Program-made: the position numbers and the translations under genes | Shown: piece after piece, positions 1 through 7,595 of the stretch | Layout: every line of letters begins with the position of its first letter | Numbering within the stretch: the first letter of the stretch is position 1 | The notes under the pieces: generated by a model | Database searches by the model: none | What the model was told of the DNA's origin: nothing | Seen by the model: only the letters and a program-made list of their open reading frames with translations | Origin: Nitrospira lenta | GTDB taxonomy: Bacteria > Nitrospirota > Nitrospiria > Nitrospirales > Nitrospiraceae | Length of the DNA: 10,941 nt | Direction: 5' to 3' | Assembly (NCBI GenBank): GCA_945906715.1 | Contig: CAMDRK010000071.1 | Location: forward strand, 1 to 10,941

Positions 1-176
1 TCTAGCGACTTCCTTGTCGCCTCGTTGACGACCTGCGCCCATCTCCCTGGAAGGAGCTGCAGCGCTTTCTCAATCGGCATGCCGATCAACCCCGTAATCT
101 TCGCGGCAAGACCAGGGTTCTCAAGGAGCGCCTTCGCGTACCGTAGCGCTTCTTGATCTTCATACGAGAGATTCAC
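1..176 (-). CDS. EcsC family protein, N-terminal part (runs off left edge)
   Basis: Reading the minus strand leftwards from a GTG at 176-174 gives an open frame to the window edge (58 codons). It includes LENPGLAAKITGLIGMPIEK, LLPGRW and VVNEATRKSL. That pattern of a short N-terminal helix, 'NPG(L)AAK', 'G.PIEK' and 'LLP..W...V..AT..SL' is what I know from the start of EcsC-family proteins, whose biochemical role is poorly defined. GTG is chosen because purine-rich AGGAGAAAAAGGG lies just upstream and no in-frame ATG precedes the conserved part. In-frame TTG codons further upstream are alternatives, and the frame is closed by a TGA near 297-299. The gene diverges from the plus-strand group at 421 onward. 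The family call rests on recognition only and the rest of the protein is missing. Confidence 0.6.
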   Translation of the reverse strand, partial: MNLSYEDQEALRYAKALLENPGLAAKITGLIGMPIEKALQLLPGRWAQVVNEATRKSL

Positions 177-420
177 GCGACCCTTTTTCTCCTGGTTGCT
201 GCGCAACGATACAGTCAATTTCGGCAGGAACTGTGAGTCAAGGGGCCTTTCCCTTGGTAACTCCCTTATCGAAGGAACTCTATTCTGTCTGAAATATCAC
301 TTGCTTACATGAACTTGTCAATTGCTCAAACTCGGACATGCAATCCGATATCGATTTTGTCCATCCTCAACGACTATCCTATGTCAACGCTGTTCAACCC
401 TTTTGAGGAGTGCGCCATGA

Positions 421-612
421 ATGAGGGAAGGCAAACCGTTCGTGACCGATGGGCCGTTCATCGAGACGCGCGAGCAGATTGCCGGCTATTTTCTGATCGA
501 TGCGCGCGATCTCAGCGAAGCGATCAGCGTCGCCTCTCGGGTTCCAGGCGCGAGAATCGGCACCGTCGAAGTCAGACCGTTGGTCGAAATTTCCGGGCTA
601 CCTAAAGAATAA
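421..612 (+). pseudogene. N-terminally truncated YCII-related (DGPF) protein remnant
   Basis: This 63-residue frame contains VTDGPFIETREQIAGYFLID, then ARDLSEAISVASRVPGAR and VEVRPL. That is the C-terminal half of a YCII-related protein carrying the signature DGPF motif (residues 10-13). Full-length relatives are about 110-140 residues and begin with a 'KYLCLIY'-like first strand. No frame between 300 and 420 encodes such a strand, and an in-frame TGA sits directly before the ATG. A GAGGAG (405-410) precedes two overlapping ATGs. The one at 417 has the better spacing (6 bases) but opens a different frame (MNEGRQTV...), while the one at 421 (10 bases) opens the conserved frame. I infer a decayed or truncated gene upstream of the BNR gene. 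A short expressed protein cannot be excluded because the remaining half is well preserved. Confidence 0.6.
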
Positions 613-654
613 GGCGATGCGCATAGTACGGCCAAGCGAAGAAAGGATTCAGCC

Positions 655-1839
655 ATGAGCACAATTCGAGTTCTCGTTGGAACCAAGAAGGGTGCATTCA
701 TTCTCACATCGGATGGCAAACGGACACGATGGAAGGTTGATGGCCCTCACTTTGGAGGCTGGGAGTTATACCACCTGAAAGGATCGCCCGCCGATCCGGA
801 TCGGCTCTATGCCTCGCAGACCAGCAGTTGGTTTGGTCAAGTGGTTCAGCGATCCGATGACGGCGGCAAGACCTGGAACCCGCCCGGAACCAAACCAGAA
901 GATCTCATGGGTCCTGACGGTATGCCGAAGGGTCAGAGCAATATGTTTCTCTATGACACGTCCGCGGAAACAGGCAAACCGCTCACGACGCACCAGCATT
1001 ATGACGGTTCACAGCGTCCGTGGGAATTCAAGCGCGTATGGCATCTCGAGCCGTCGCTGAGCGATCCGGACACAGTCTATGCCGGCGTGGAAGACGCGGC
1101 GCTTTTCAAATCGGGGGACGGAGGAAGAACGTGGCAGGAACTGGCGGGTCTCCGTAGCGCGAAGGGACATCTCTGGCAACCGGGCGCCGGCGGGATGTGC
1201 CTACACACGATCGTCTTGGACCGTGCGCACCCGGATCGAATCTTCGTAGCCATTTCGGCTGCCGGCACCTTCCGAAGCGACGATGCCGGCAAAACGTGGC
1301 GACCGACCAATAAGGGCTTGGCCTCGAAGTACGAACTGCCCGATCCAGACGCCGAAGTCGGTCACTGCGTGCATTGCATCACGATGCACCCTTCCCGTCC
1401 AAACGTGCTCTTCATGCAAAAGCATTGGGACGTGCTGCGCAGCGACGATGCCGGAGACTCATGGCATGAAATCAGTGGAAACCTGCCGAGCGATTTTGGA
1501 TTCCCGATCGCCGTGCATGCGCATGAACCGAATACGGTCTATGTCGTTCCCATCAAGAGCGATTCCGAACACTATCCACCGGATGGGAAGCTGCGCGTCT
1601 ACCGCAGTCGAACCGGTGGGAACGAATGGGAGGGATTAACAAAAGGGCTGCCGCAACAGGACTGTTATGTCAATATTCTGCGCGACGCGATGGCCGTCGA
1701 TCAGCTCGATCCCTGTGGTCTCTATTTCGGCACGACCGGGGGCCAGGTGTATGCCTCGGCGGACGCGGGGGACAACTGGATGCCCATCGTAAGAGACTTA
1801 CCCCCTGTTTTATCCGTCGAGGTCCAGACGCTACCATGA
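655..1839 (+). CDS. BNR/sialidase-like repeat beta-propeller protein
   Basis: A 394-residue protein with at least five Asp-box (BNR, S.D.G.TW) repeats: residues 67-74 (RSDDGGKTW), 153-160 (SGDGGRTW), 208-215 (SDDAGKTW), 263-270 (SDDAGDSW) and 369-375 (ADAGDNW), with a weaker one near 318-325. This indicates a beta-propeller of the sialidase/VPS10/YCF48-like type. No signal peptide is visible (it starts MSTIRVLVGTKKG), so it is probably cytoplasmic. I see no basis for claiming true sialidase activity, since databases often name such proteins 'exo-alpha-sialidase' or 'glycosyl hydrolase' from the repeats alone. The start has a GAAAGGA-type ribosome binding site about 7 bases upstream. Its stop overlaps the next start (ATGA at 1836-1839), suggesting translational coupling with the MoaD-like gene. 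Confidence 0.85.
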   Translation: MSTIRVLVGTKKGAFILTSDGKRTRWKVDGPHFGGWELYHLKGSPADPDRLYASQTSSWFGQVVQRSDDGGKTWNPPGTKPEDLMGPDGMPKGQSNMFLYDTSAETGKPLTTHQHYDGSQRPWEFKRVWHLEPSLSDPDTVYAGVEDAALFKSGDGGRTWQELAGLRSAKGHLWQPGAGGMCLHTIVLDRAHPDRIFVAISAAGTFRSDDAGKTWRPTNKGLASKYELPDPDAEVGHCVHCITMHPSRPNVLFMQKHWDVLRSDDAGDSWHEISGNLPSDFGFPIAVHAHEPNTVYVVPIKSDSEHYPPDGKLRVYRSRTGGNEWEGLTKGLPQQDCYVNILRDAMAVDQLDPCGLYFGTTGGQVYASADAGDNWMPIVRDLPPVLSVEVQTLP

Positions 1840-2132
1840 TTCGAGTCATGCTTCCGACACATTTGCGGACGCTGGCACGGGTCGATGGCGAGGTGACACT
1901 ACGCATCAATGGTCCGGTGACACAGCGCGCCGTGCTCGATGCGCTGGAATCTCGGTATCCAATGTTGCGAGGAACGATCCGCGATCACGTCACGCACAAG
2001 CGGCGACCGTTCGTGCGGTTCTTCGCGTGCGAGCAGGACCTATCGCACGAATCGCCGGACACCCCGCTGCCCGATGCAGTTGTCACGGGGGCTGAGCCGC
2101 TTTTGATCGTGGGAGCCATGGCGGGCGGCTAG
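1836..2132 (+). CDS. MoaD/ThiS family small sulfur-carrier-like protein
   Basis: A 98-residue protein beginning MIRVMLPTHLRTLARVDGEV and ending in LLIVGAMAGG. The 'P..LR.LA' opening, a 'T...VLDALE..YP.LR' helix and the C-terminal Gly-Gly are the marks of the beta-grasp MoaD/ThiS family, in which the exposed di-glycine is adenylated and thiocarboxylated by an E1-like enzyme. The frame stays open upstream to 1626, but that part only shadows the BNR gene. The start at 1836 is favoured because the 4-base ATGA overlap fits coupling and the first codons already match the fold. No molybdopterin or thiamine biosynthesis gene is nearby, so a role in either pathway is not supported. It more likely works with the preceding BNR protein, in an unknown process. 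Confidence 0.85.
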   Translation: MIRVMLPTHLRTLARVDGEVTLRINGPVTQRAVLDALESRYPMLRGTIRDHVTHKRRPFVRFFACEQDLSHESPDTPLPDAVVTGAEPLLIVGAMAGG

Positions 2133-2246
2133 GAGCGTGATGTCGATTTCGAGCCGTCTTGTTCGACTAAGAGTGAGAACCTGGCTTCATCTGATCACGG
2201 CCGTCCGGAAGCCTGATTCATAACCATCAATCGATCACAATCACAT

Positions 2247-2255
2247 AAAGGAGGT
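2247..2255 (+). promoter_or_regulatory. Strong Shine-Dalgarno sequence of the DUF1579 gene
   Basis: AAAGGAGGT is nearly fully complementary to the 16S rRNA 3' end and lies 4 bases before the ATG at 2260. It fixes that start and suggests efficient translation. No clear sigma-70 promoter could be picked out in 2133-2246. Confidence 0.75.
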
Positions 2256-2259
2256 CTCT

Positions 2260-2859
2260 ATGCGTTTCACTTTCGTTCCCCTCACCTGTCTCGCGCTCGC
2301 TCTCATCGTCTCGCCCGCCCTGGCCAAGGAGAAGAAGCACGAAAAGCAGATGGACCCCCAGGCCATGATGGAGGTATGGAAACAGCTGGCCATGCCCGGT
2401 GAGCCACATAAGTTGTTTGCCAGCCTGGCCGGCAGCTGGACGACTACGACGAAAGAATGGATGGAGCCGGGCAAGCCGCCAACCGAATCGACCGGCACCG
2501 CGGAGATGAAAATGTTGCTGGACGGACGCTTTCTCTATCAAGAGTACAACGCCCAGATGATGGGACAACCCTTCTCCGGCATCGGCATCGACGCCTACGA
2601 CAACATGACCAAGAAATATGTGACGGCCTGGGTGGATACGATGGGCACGGGAATTTTCATGATGGAAGGCACAGCTAGCGCTGACGGCAAGACTATCACG
2701 CTGAAGGGGTCGCACCCTGAGCCTGGCGGAGGGAAAATGACGCATCGTGCGGTCTGGAAGATCGTCGACAACAATACTCAGACGTTCGACATGTACGGAG
2801 CTCACCACGGCGGCAAGGAAACGAAGGTGCTGGAGATCACCTATAGCAGGAAACCGTAA
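2260..2859 (+). CDS. Secreted DUF1579 family protein
   Basis: A 199-residue protein with a typical signal peptide: basic MRF start, hydrophobic core, and cleavage after ALA at residues 20-22. The mature part starts with a charged KEKKHEKQ stretch. The body has the features I associate with DUF1579: 'LA.L.GSW' (KLFASLAGSW), 'E.TGTAEMKMLLDGRFLYQEY', 'G.PFSGIGIDAYDNMTKKYV..WVDTMGTG' and a C-terminal 'VLEITYSRK'. It is probably a periplasmic lipocalin-like beta-barrel protein. The biochemical function is unknown, and annotations as a metal-resistance or phage-related protein would not be justified from this sequence. The stop TAA (2857-2859) lies inside the outer box of the attC-like site that ends the minus-strand block, so the accessory DNA abuts the exact end of this gene. 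Confidence 0.85.
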   Translation: MRFTFVPLTCLALALIVSPALAKEKKHEKQMDPQAMMEVWKQLAMPGEPHKLFASLAGSWTTTTKEWMEPGKPPTESTGTAEMKMLLDGRFLYQEYNAQMMGQPFSGIGIDAYDNMTKKYVTAWVDTMGTGIFMMEGTASADGKTITLKGSHPEPGGGKMTHRAVWKIVDNNTQTFDMYGAHHGGKETKVLEITYSRKP

Positions 2860-2917
2860 CGCTCCAGTTCAGCGGCGGGCCGCGCAGCGGACCGTCCGCT
2901 GCAACCGGTTGTTAGCC
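2854..2917 (-). other. attC-like integron cassette recombination site (end of defence operon)
   Basis: Read on the minus strand, the 64-bp site begins with R'' GGCTAAC (2917-2911) and ends with R' GTTACGG (2860-2854). Between them is an imperfect hairpin. CCGGTT (2908-2903) pairs with AACTGG (2869-2864) with one G-T wobble. G2902 is unpaired. CAGCGG (2901-2896) pairs with CCGCTG (2875-2870). A2895 is unpaired. CGGTCCGC (2894-2887) pairs with GCGGCCCG (2883-2876) with one mismatch. Two extrahelical bases six nucleotides apart, in the L'' arm only, are the diagnostic layout of attC and set the orientation as minus. It lies 22 bases after the stop of the helicase gene, as expected for a cassette's own attC. 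The R'' and R' boxes deviate at several positions from RYYYAAC/GTTRRRY, though the GTT is intact. Confidence 0.7.
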
Positions 2918-2939
2918 CGCAGGCTCGCATGACTGCACC

Positions 2940-5480
2940 TCAGCCCCTCGCCACTACGGTGTCGTAGAGCCCGTAGTGGGTCAGGCCCTCGTGGCTCTCG
3001 ATTCCCGTGTAACGGAGCGAGGCATCTTCGTAGCGGCGGAAGGCGAAGACAGCCTGGTTCATCTGCTCGGTGTTGAATACCTTCAGCCGCACGAGCAGAT
3101 GAAAGTCCTTCACCGTCAGGCCGGTGACGGCCAGAAACAAGTCCGGTTCGAGCTTGGTAACGACATCCTGCAGCGTGTTCTCGCGGAAGTCGGTCAGGTA
3201 CATGAACGCCGGAATGCGTGTGGCGAACTTGATCAGCTTCTCCTGGACAAGTTTGCGCTTGGACTTGTACTCCTTCTCTTCGTCGGTCAGTTGCTTCTTC
3301 TGCTTCGCCGTCAGGTCGCCATCCTTGGCCTTGTTCTTGAGTTCCTTGATCTTGTCGCTCTTGTTGATGATCGTCTCGATGATGTTGTCGCCTAACGCGC
3401 GCCAACCCTCGATGCGCTCCACGGCGGCCATCGCCTCGGGATTGTCGAGGATGCGGCGCAGAGTATCGTTGTCCACGTTCACGAGCAGCGCGGACTCCCA
3501 CTTGCGAGCCAGGAGCGTGGCCGACGTGCCCGCCATCGCGATATCGAGGATGCCGCCCGCATCAATCTGCGTCATATTGGCACCGTCGTAGGCCAGCACG
3601 GGCAGAAACGACACGAGATCCTTGACGGCGTTCTCTGGGTTCGGCTCGCTTGGCGAGAGTCCGATTCCGTACTCGGAGAGTTGCCGCAACGCACGGGTAG
3701 GCGCGAAATCGAACACGAAGCAAACGGGTTTGAGGATCTCCTCCTCGCGCGGGTTGTCGCCATTGGGGTTCTTGATCGACCACGGTGATTGCACGCGAAA
3801 CGCCGCCTGGAAGTAGGTCTCCGGCGACTTCAAGTTACGCAGCATCAGGATGGAAGACCACTGCGGCACGGTGATGCCGGTCGTGAGCTTGCCGCAGGAG
3901 AGCGTGATGGTCTTGGTCTCGAATCCGCTCCCGATGGCCTTGCGAACAGGGGGTAAGGCATCGAGCCCGATGCCCGCCAACGCGCCAGCTGCGACGACGA
4001 CCTTGTAGTCGCGCCAGAACGTGTTGTGCTTCTCGGCCAGCAAGTTGGCCATCGCCTGACAGGCCGCGACGTTCGGCAAGAACCAGAATGCGTGCTGGAG
4101 GTACGGCAGCAGCCGAACGTCCGAGTACGGAAACGGGGGTCTGGTTCCGGTCTTGAGGTTCTCGACGGCTTGCGACACGTACGAGCCTCGGATGATGTCC
4201 AGCCACTTCTGCACGTCGCTCTTGTGCGTGAACTGCGCACCCTTGCCTATGCCAGATGCGGTGAAGAACTCGTTGAGATCGAACTCATCGAACTCTCCGG
4301 CGCTCGCAATAGCCAGCAGCTCGTCCGGCATTTGATACGTGAGTAGGCGCATTTGCGGGAGCGCGCCGTAGGGGTTCCACTTGCCGGGGCTCCTGTTGGT
4401 GAATTCTTCCTTGGCGCGTTGTTCGTCGGTGTAGGTCCAATTGAAGATCTGCTCCTCGATAAACTCGCCCGTAGCCAGAGCCTTGAACGGCGTGCCGGAG
4501 AGATACAGGTAGGCCTTGGTGGTGATGGGTAGGAACTCGGACTCTTTCTCCAGCTTCTCCTGCAAATCGGCGATCTTGTCTTTCAGCCGTTTGGCATCTT
4601 CGATCTGATCCTCCTTTCTTGCGATCGCTTCCTCCTCGTCTTCTACAAGCTCCTTGGTCGAGTCACGCCATGCGCCAAAATGGTATTCATCGAACACGAC
4701 CAAGTCCCACTTGACCTTATGAATCCACTTGTTTTTCGGCTTAATGTTTCCAGTAGCTTTATCGCGGCCCAGCAAGTCCTGCAATGAACCGAAATAGACG
4801 AGTGGCGTTGTACCAGAAACTTTTGTCGGGTCACCGTCAGAATCGCGCGCGAGAAAATGCCAGCCATCGAAATCCGTATGGGATTCGAGGTCCGTTTGCC
4901 AGGCATCCGCCACGGCGGGCTTGAACGTCATCACCAGCACCCGCTTGGCCTTTAGGTTTTTAGCAAGCTGATAGGTGGTGAAGGTTTTACCGAAGCGCAT
5001 CTTGGCATTCCACAAGAAACGTGGAGCGGCTTTTTTATTCTCTGCCCAAATCGAATTGAAGTAGTCAAAAGTCTTTTGGACAGCCTCGGCCTGTTCCCGC
5101 CGCATCGCGAAGGTCTCGTGATGGCTGCCAGTGAACCTCTGCCCGGTGCGCAACTCAGTGAGGACCGTTTTCACGTCCTTGAGTGTGCAGCGCATCCACT
5201 CCAGCTCGACGTTCTCGAAGCCCTTCTTGACCAGCGCGCCACGCACGTCGTGGTCGCTAAAGATCGTGCCGTCGTCGCGCTCGGCGGCCACATCCAGCTC
5301 AATGCTGTAGTTTTTGATGGCGGCGGTCTTGACCTGCTCGGCGACGCGCTGTTTCACGTCGCGTGTCGTCTGGCCCACCTTGAGGAGACCCTTGTGCGCC
5401 TTATCGTCAATCGAGTAGGCGTAGATGCGCGGCCGGGCTTCCGGCTTCGGCTCAAGGATTTCCTCGATGGACTTACTCAT
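2940..5480 (-). CDS. GIY-YIG/T5orf172-like nuclease fused to superfamily 2 DEAD-like helicase (putative restriction subunit)
   Basis: An 846-residue protein. Residues 18-45 (RIYAYS ... GLLKVGQTTRDVKQR) resemble the start of a GIY-YIG/T5orf172 nuclease domain, including the K(V/I)G.T strand and a following Arg (R45); an 'SDHDV' at 75-79 lies in the same domain. Helicase motifs follow: Walker A-like NAKMRFGKT (158-166), motif II VFDEYH (262-267), motif III LSGTPF (327-332), motif V LTTGITVP (532-539) and motif VI YFQAAFRVQ (556-564). A charged coiled coil (about 277-315) is inserted after motif II, and a Lys/Glu-rich helix lies near 705-755. The C-terminal part is unrecognised and could bind DNA or partners. 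It is the last gene of the operon and its start overlaps the end of the methyltransferase by 8 bases (ATGAGTAA). I infer an ATP-driven translocase/endonuclease acting with that methyltransferase. The exact nuclease residues are uncertain. Confidence 0.8.
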   Translation of the reverse strand: MSKSIEEILEPKPEARPRIYAYSIDDKAHKGLLKVGQTTRDVKQRVAEQVKTAAIKNYSIELDVAAERDDGTIFSDHDVRGALVKKGFENVELEWMRCTLKDVKTVLTELRTGQRFTGSHHETFAMRREQAEAVQKTFDYFNSIWAENKKAAPRFLWNAKMRFGKTFTTYQLAKNLKAKRVLVMTFKPAVADAWQTDLESHTDFDGWHFLARDSDGDPTKVSGTTPLVYFGSLQDLLGRDKATGNIKPKNKWIHKVKWDLVVFDEYHFGAWRDSTKELVEDEEEAIARKEDQIEDAKRLKDKIADLQEKLEKESEFLPITTKAYLYLSGTPFKALATGEFIEEQIFNWTYTDEQRAKEEFTNRSPGKWNPYGALPQMRLLTYQMPDELLAIASAGEFDEFDLNEFFTASGIGKGAQFTHKSDVQKWLDIIRGSYVSQAVENLKTGTRPPFPYSDVRLLPYLQHAFWFLPNVAACQAMANLLAEKHNTFWRDYKVVVAAGALAGIGLDALPPVRKAIGSGFETKTITLSCGKLTTGITVPQWSSILMLRNLKSPETYFQAAFRVQSPWSIKNPNGDNPREEEILKPVCFVFDFAPTRALRQLSEYGIGLSPSEPNPENAVKDLVSFLPVLAYDGANMTQIDAGGILDIAMAGTSATLLARKWESALLVNVDNDTLRRILDNPEAMAAVERIEGWRALGDNIIETIINKSDKIKELKNKAKDGDLTAKQKKQLTDEEKEYKSKRKLVQEKLIKFATRIPAFMYLTDFRENTLQDVVTKLEPDLFLAVTGLTVKDFHLLVRLKVFNTEQMNQAVFAFRRYEDASLRYTGIESHEGLTHYGLYDTVVARG

Positions 5481-7104
5481 CGTCGTCGGAAGCGGCGCTT
5501 GTGAGATCCATCGGACGAACTATCTTCTCGATGAAGGCGATCTCACTCGCGGAGAGAGCATATCTCGCATAGAGATCCACGTCCGTCCACTGCCTGGTCC
5601 ACTCCTGGGTTGGCACAAAGGTATAGACCTTGCGCGTGACGTGTTGGGATGGCTTGTGCAGAAGTATGAGGAGGCGCGTCAGCCGACAGGAGAGGTAAGA
5701 CAAGACGCTTTCGGCCTGACTCTTCGAGTCGAACGGGCCAATGCAGAGATACGTTTCTGAAGAGATGCTCCCCGGCTCCCCGACGAACGGCGTACTGATA
5801 ATCCGGTGCGGATAAGTGTCCTTGTTACCGGTCCCCGGCGCGGCATAGCCTGCGAAAAGCTTCCACTTGTCGATGAGGTCAGTGCCAGTCGTGATAGAGT
5901 TTCTAGGCATGTATCCCGTACCGCCGTTCTGATAGACCCGCACGTCACCGGCGCGCTTAGCTGCCCTACCGTTGAACGTTGTCTCTAGCCCGAACGGCTT
6001 TCTGGAACTAACCAGTCGGTCGAAACGCCTACTGTCAGGCAAGGACAGCGAGTGGGTTTCTCCACTCTCCACAGCAACGACTTTCTTGAGGATCGACAGC
6101 CCTTCATTGAAACGAATGAACACGTCCACGCCCTTTTCAAGCAGCTGGCGAATGGCTGTCGAGTCAGGCCAGTCCTTGAAATGAGTAGTGACGCGGCACT
6201 GCCCAGGATTGTCCCGGTCCCAGAGGAAGTAACACACGCCGCCCTTGAGGCCCACGCCCGGGAAGACATCCGATGCGCTGAGATAGTCGTCAATTGAGCG
6301 TAGGCGATCGTCGGAGAGCATCGACTCTCTGAACTCATCCAGCCCCTTGCCACCAGCGAACCAACGGGCAGGGATAACCAGCGACAGATAGCGCGGCTCC
6401 AACGCCTTTGCTTGCTCTATGAAATGCTGATAAATGGGCGCTGCGCTCGTTCCAAAGCCATCATCGCTCAGTTGATACGGTGGATTGCCAATGATCACGT
6501 CGAATTGCATATCGCCTCCAAACAACTCGGCCACCCGAGTCTTGATATCGTTGGTGTGAATGAACGCGTACGCATGGGTTTCAAGCTCTTCACCACGGTC
6601 CAGCGTCTTCTGGCTCGCGCCGCAGTACGCGCACTTGCCATCCGCCCACGTGTGCTCCAACCGCTCGAACCAGATGTTGCCCGCGTCGTTGGCGAAGCCC
6701 TTGACGATGGAGTGCTTGCCCTTGGCATGTTTCGAGCAGTACACGCTCCTGCGTGCAAGCAAGGTGGTGAGATACGTGATGCCAATGCCGAATACCTGCT
6801 TGGTCAGGATGTGATTGACCCGATCTTCAAGATTCGGGATCTCGTCTGCCAGGCCTTTGGTGAGGCGGCTGGTGATCTCACGAAGGAACACACCCGACTT
6901 CGTGCAGGGGTCAAAGAACCTGACTGAACTGTCCGCCCAGATGTTCGCGCCATTGTTGTCGGCCGTCCACGCCTCGGCAAGGGTGTCGAGCATCCTGTTG
7001 GCGAACTCAGGCGGCGTGAACACCTCATCGTTCGAGAGGTTCGCAATGCACGTCAAGACATCCGGATTACGACCTCGCAAGGTGAAACTGGCCCGTTCGC
7101 TCAT
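5473..7104 (-). CDS. Eco57I-like N6-adenine DNA methyltransferase (modification subunit)
   Basis: A 543-residue protein from ATG 7104, chosen because it overlaps the PIN gene's stop (ATGA) and the conserved region starts soon after; the frame stays open to 7188 but that part only shadows the PIN gene. Visible motifs are motif X EVFTPPEFANRML (27-39), motif I FDPCTKSGVFL (64-74, a variant of DP.CGSG.FL), and the catalytic motif IV FDVIIGNPPYQLSD (201-214). These define a gamma-type adenine methyltransferase of the Eco57I family. CSKH (123-126) and CAYC (158-161) flank an insert between motifs I and IV and could form a CxxH/CxxC zinc knuckle. The C-terminal half (about 260-543) is probably the target-recognition region; 'GGTGYMPRNSI' and 'TPFVGEPGSIS' are typical of TaqI/Eco57I-like specificity domains only in a general way. 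It presumably protects host DNA from the downstream helicase-nuclease. No endonuclease domain is seen here. Confidence 0.85.
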   Translation of the reverse strand: MSERASFTLRGRNPDVLTCIANLSNDEVFTPPEFANRMLDTLAEAWTADNNGANIWADSSVRFFDPCTKSGVFLREITSRLTKGLADEIPNLEDRVNHILTKQVFGIGITYLTTLLARRSVYCSKHAKGKHSIVKGFANDAGNIWFERLEHTWADGKCAYCGASQKTLDRGEELETHAYAFIHTNDIKTRVAELFGGDMQFDVIIGNPPYQLSDDGFGTSAAPIYQHFIEQAKALEPRYLSLVIPARWFAGGKGLDEFRESMLSDDRLRSIDDYLSASDVFPGVGLKGGVCYFLWDRDNPGQCRVTTHFKDWPDSTAIRQLLEKGVDVFIRFNEGLSILKKVVAVESGETHSLSLPDSRRFDRLVSSRKPFGLETTFNGRAAKRAGDVRVYQNGGTGYMPRNSITTGTDLIDKWKLFAGYAAPGTGNKDTYPHRIISTPFVGEPGSISSETYLCIGPFDSKSQAESVLSYLSCRLTRLLILLHKPSQHVTRKVYTFVPTQEWTRQWTDVDLYARYALSASEIAFIEKIVRPMDLTSAASDDDE

Positions 7105-7595
7105 GCGTGCGTCCCCAACACGAAGCGAGCGTGTTCGATGCGCAGCATCTGGTAGGGCGTCATGAACCGCACGCCCAGGCCCACGCAAGCATTCGGGATC
7201 TTGATGCGCCCAGGTGAGGTGGAAGGGACTTCATGGGTCACCACCACCTGATTGCCGGCCAGTGCATGGGCCAGTAGATAGAAGTCAGCGGACTGCAGAA
7301 ACGTGTTGATCGCGGACGGTGTGTATTGCTGCCCGGTGGCCCAGGTGCTCACCTGGGTGAACTGCGGCGCCAGTGCCGGCGGCGTTCGCCGAAAGAGCGC
7401 ATGGCCATGGGTTCTGGCCCAGTCCGACAACTCGTCCTGACCGGCCTCGATTTCATCGGCCACCTTGTCGATGCTGAACACCGAGCCCGTATTGCCCTTG
7501 TGCACCAACCAGTCCCAGAACGCCGGGCAGAAATCCAGACCGTAGTGCAGGTTCTTCGCGGACATGAACACATTGGCGTCCAGCAGATAGCTCAC
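7101..7595 (-). CDS. DUF4411 family PIN-fold protein (putative ribonuclease toxin)
   Basis: A 164-residue protein starting MSYLLDANVFMSAKNLHYGL, then FCPAFWDWL, the characteristic opening of DUF4411 proteins, a PIN-like family. Candidate metal-binding acidic residues are D6, E48 (in DKVADEIE), D104 (in SADFYLLAHAL) and the THE at 120-122. This matches the acidic triad or tetrad of PIN nucleases. The start overlaps the end of the ImmA/IrrE gene by 4 bases, and its end overlaps the methyltransferase start by 4. From memory, DUF4411 genes often follow an XRE/ImmA-IrrE gene, an arrangement predicted to be a toxin-antitoxin-like pair. Here the pair is embedded inside a restriction-modification-like operon. 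RNase activity is inferred from the fold. Confidence 0.8.
   Translation of the reverse strand: MSYLLDANVFMSAKNLHYGLDFCPAFWDWLVHKGNTGSVFSIDKVADEIEAGQDELSDWARTHGHALFRRTPPALAPQFTQVSTWATGQQYTPSAINTFLQSADFYLLAHALAGNQVVVTHEVPSTSPGRIKIPNACVGLGVRFMTPYQMLRIEHARFVLGTHA

Noticed and set aside
309..605. A 98-codon plus-strand open frame
   Set aside because: Its downstream half overlaps the conserved DGPF frame in the wrong register, and its upstream half resembles no known protein.
1626..1835. N-terminal extension of the MoaD-like frame
   Set aside because: This part is out of frame with, and a shadow of, the BNR gene; the MoaD-like domain begins exactly at the ATG at 1836.
2183..2213. GGCTTC...GAAGCC inverted repeat as a terminator after the MoaD-like gene
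   Set aside because: The 6-bp stem has a 19-base loop and no following T-run, so it is too weak to call.
2227..2808. A 193-codon minus-strand open frame
   Set aside because: It is antisense to the DUF1579 gene, which has a signal peptide, a strong ribosome binding site and family motifs.
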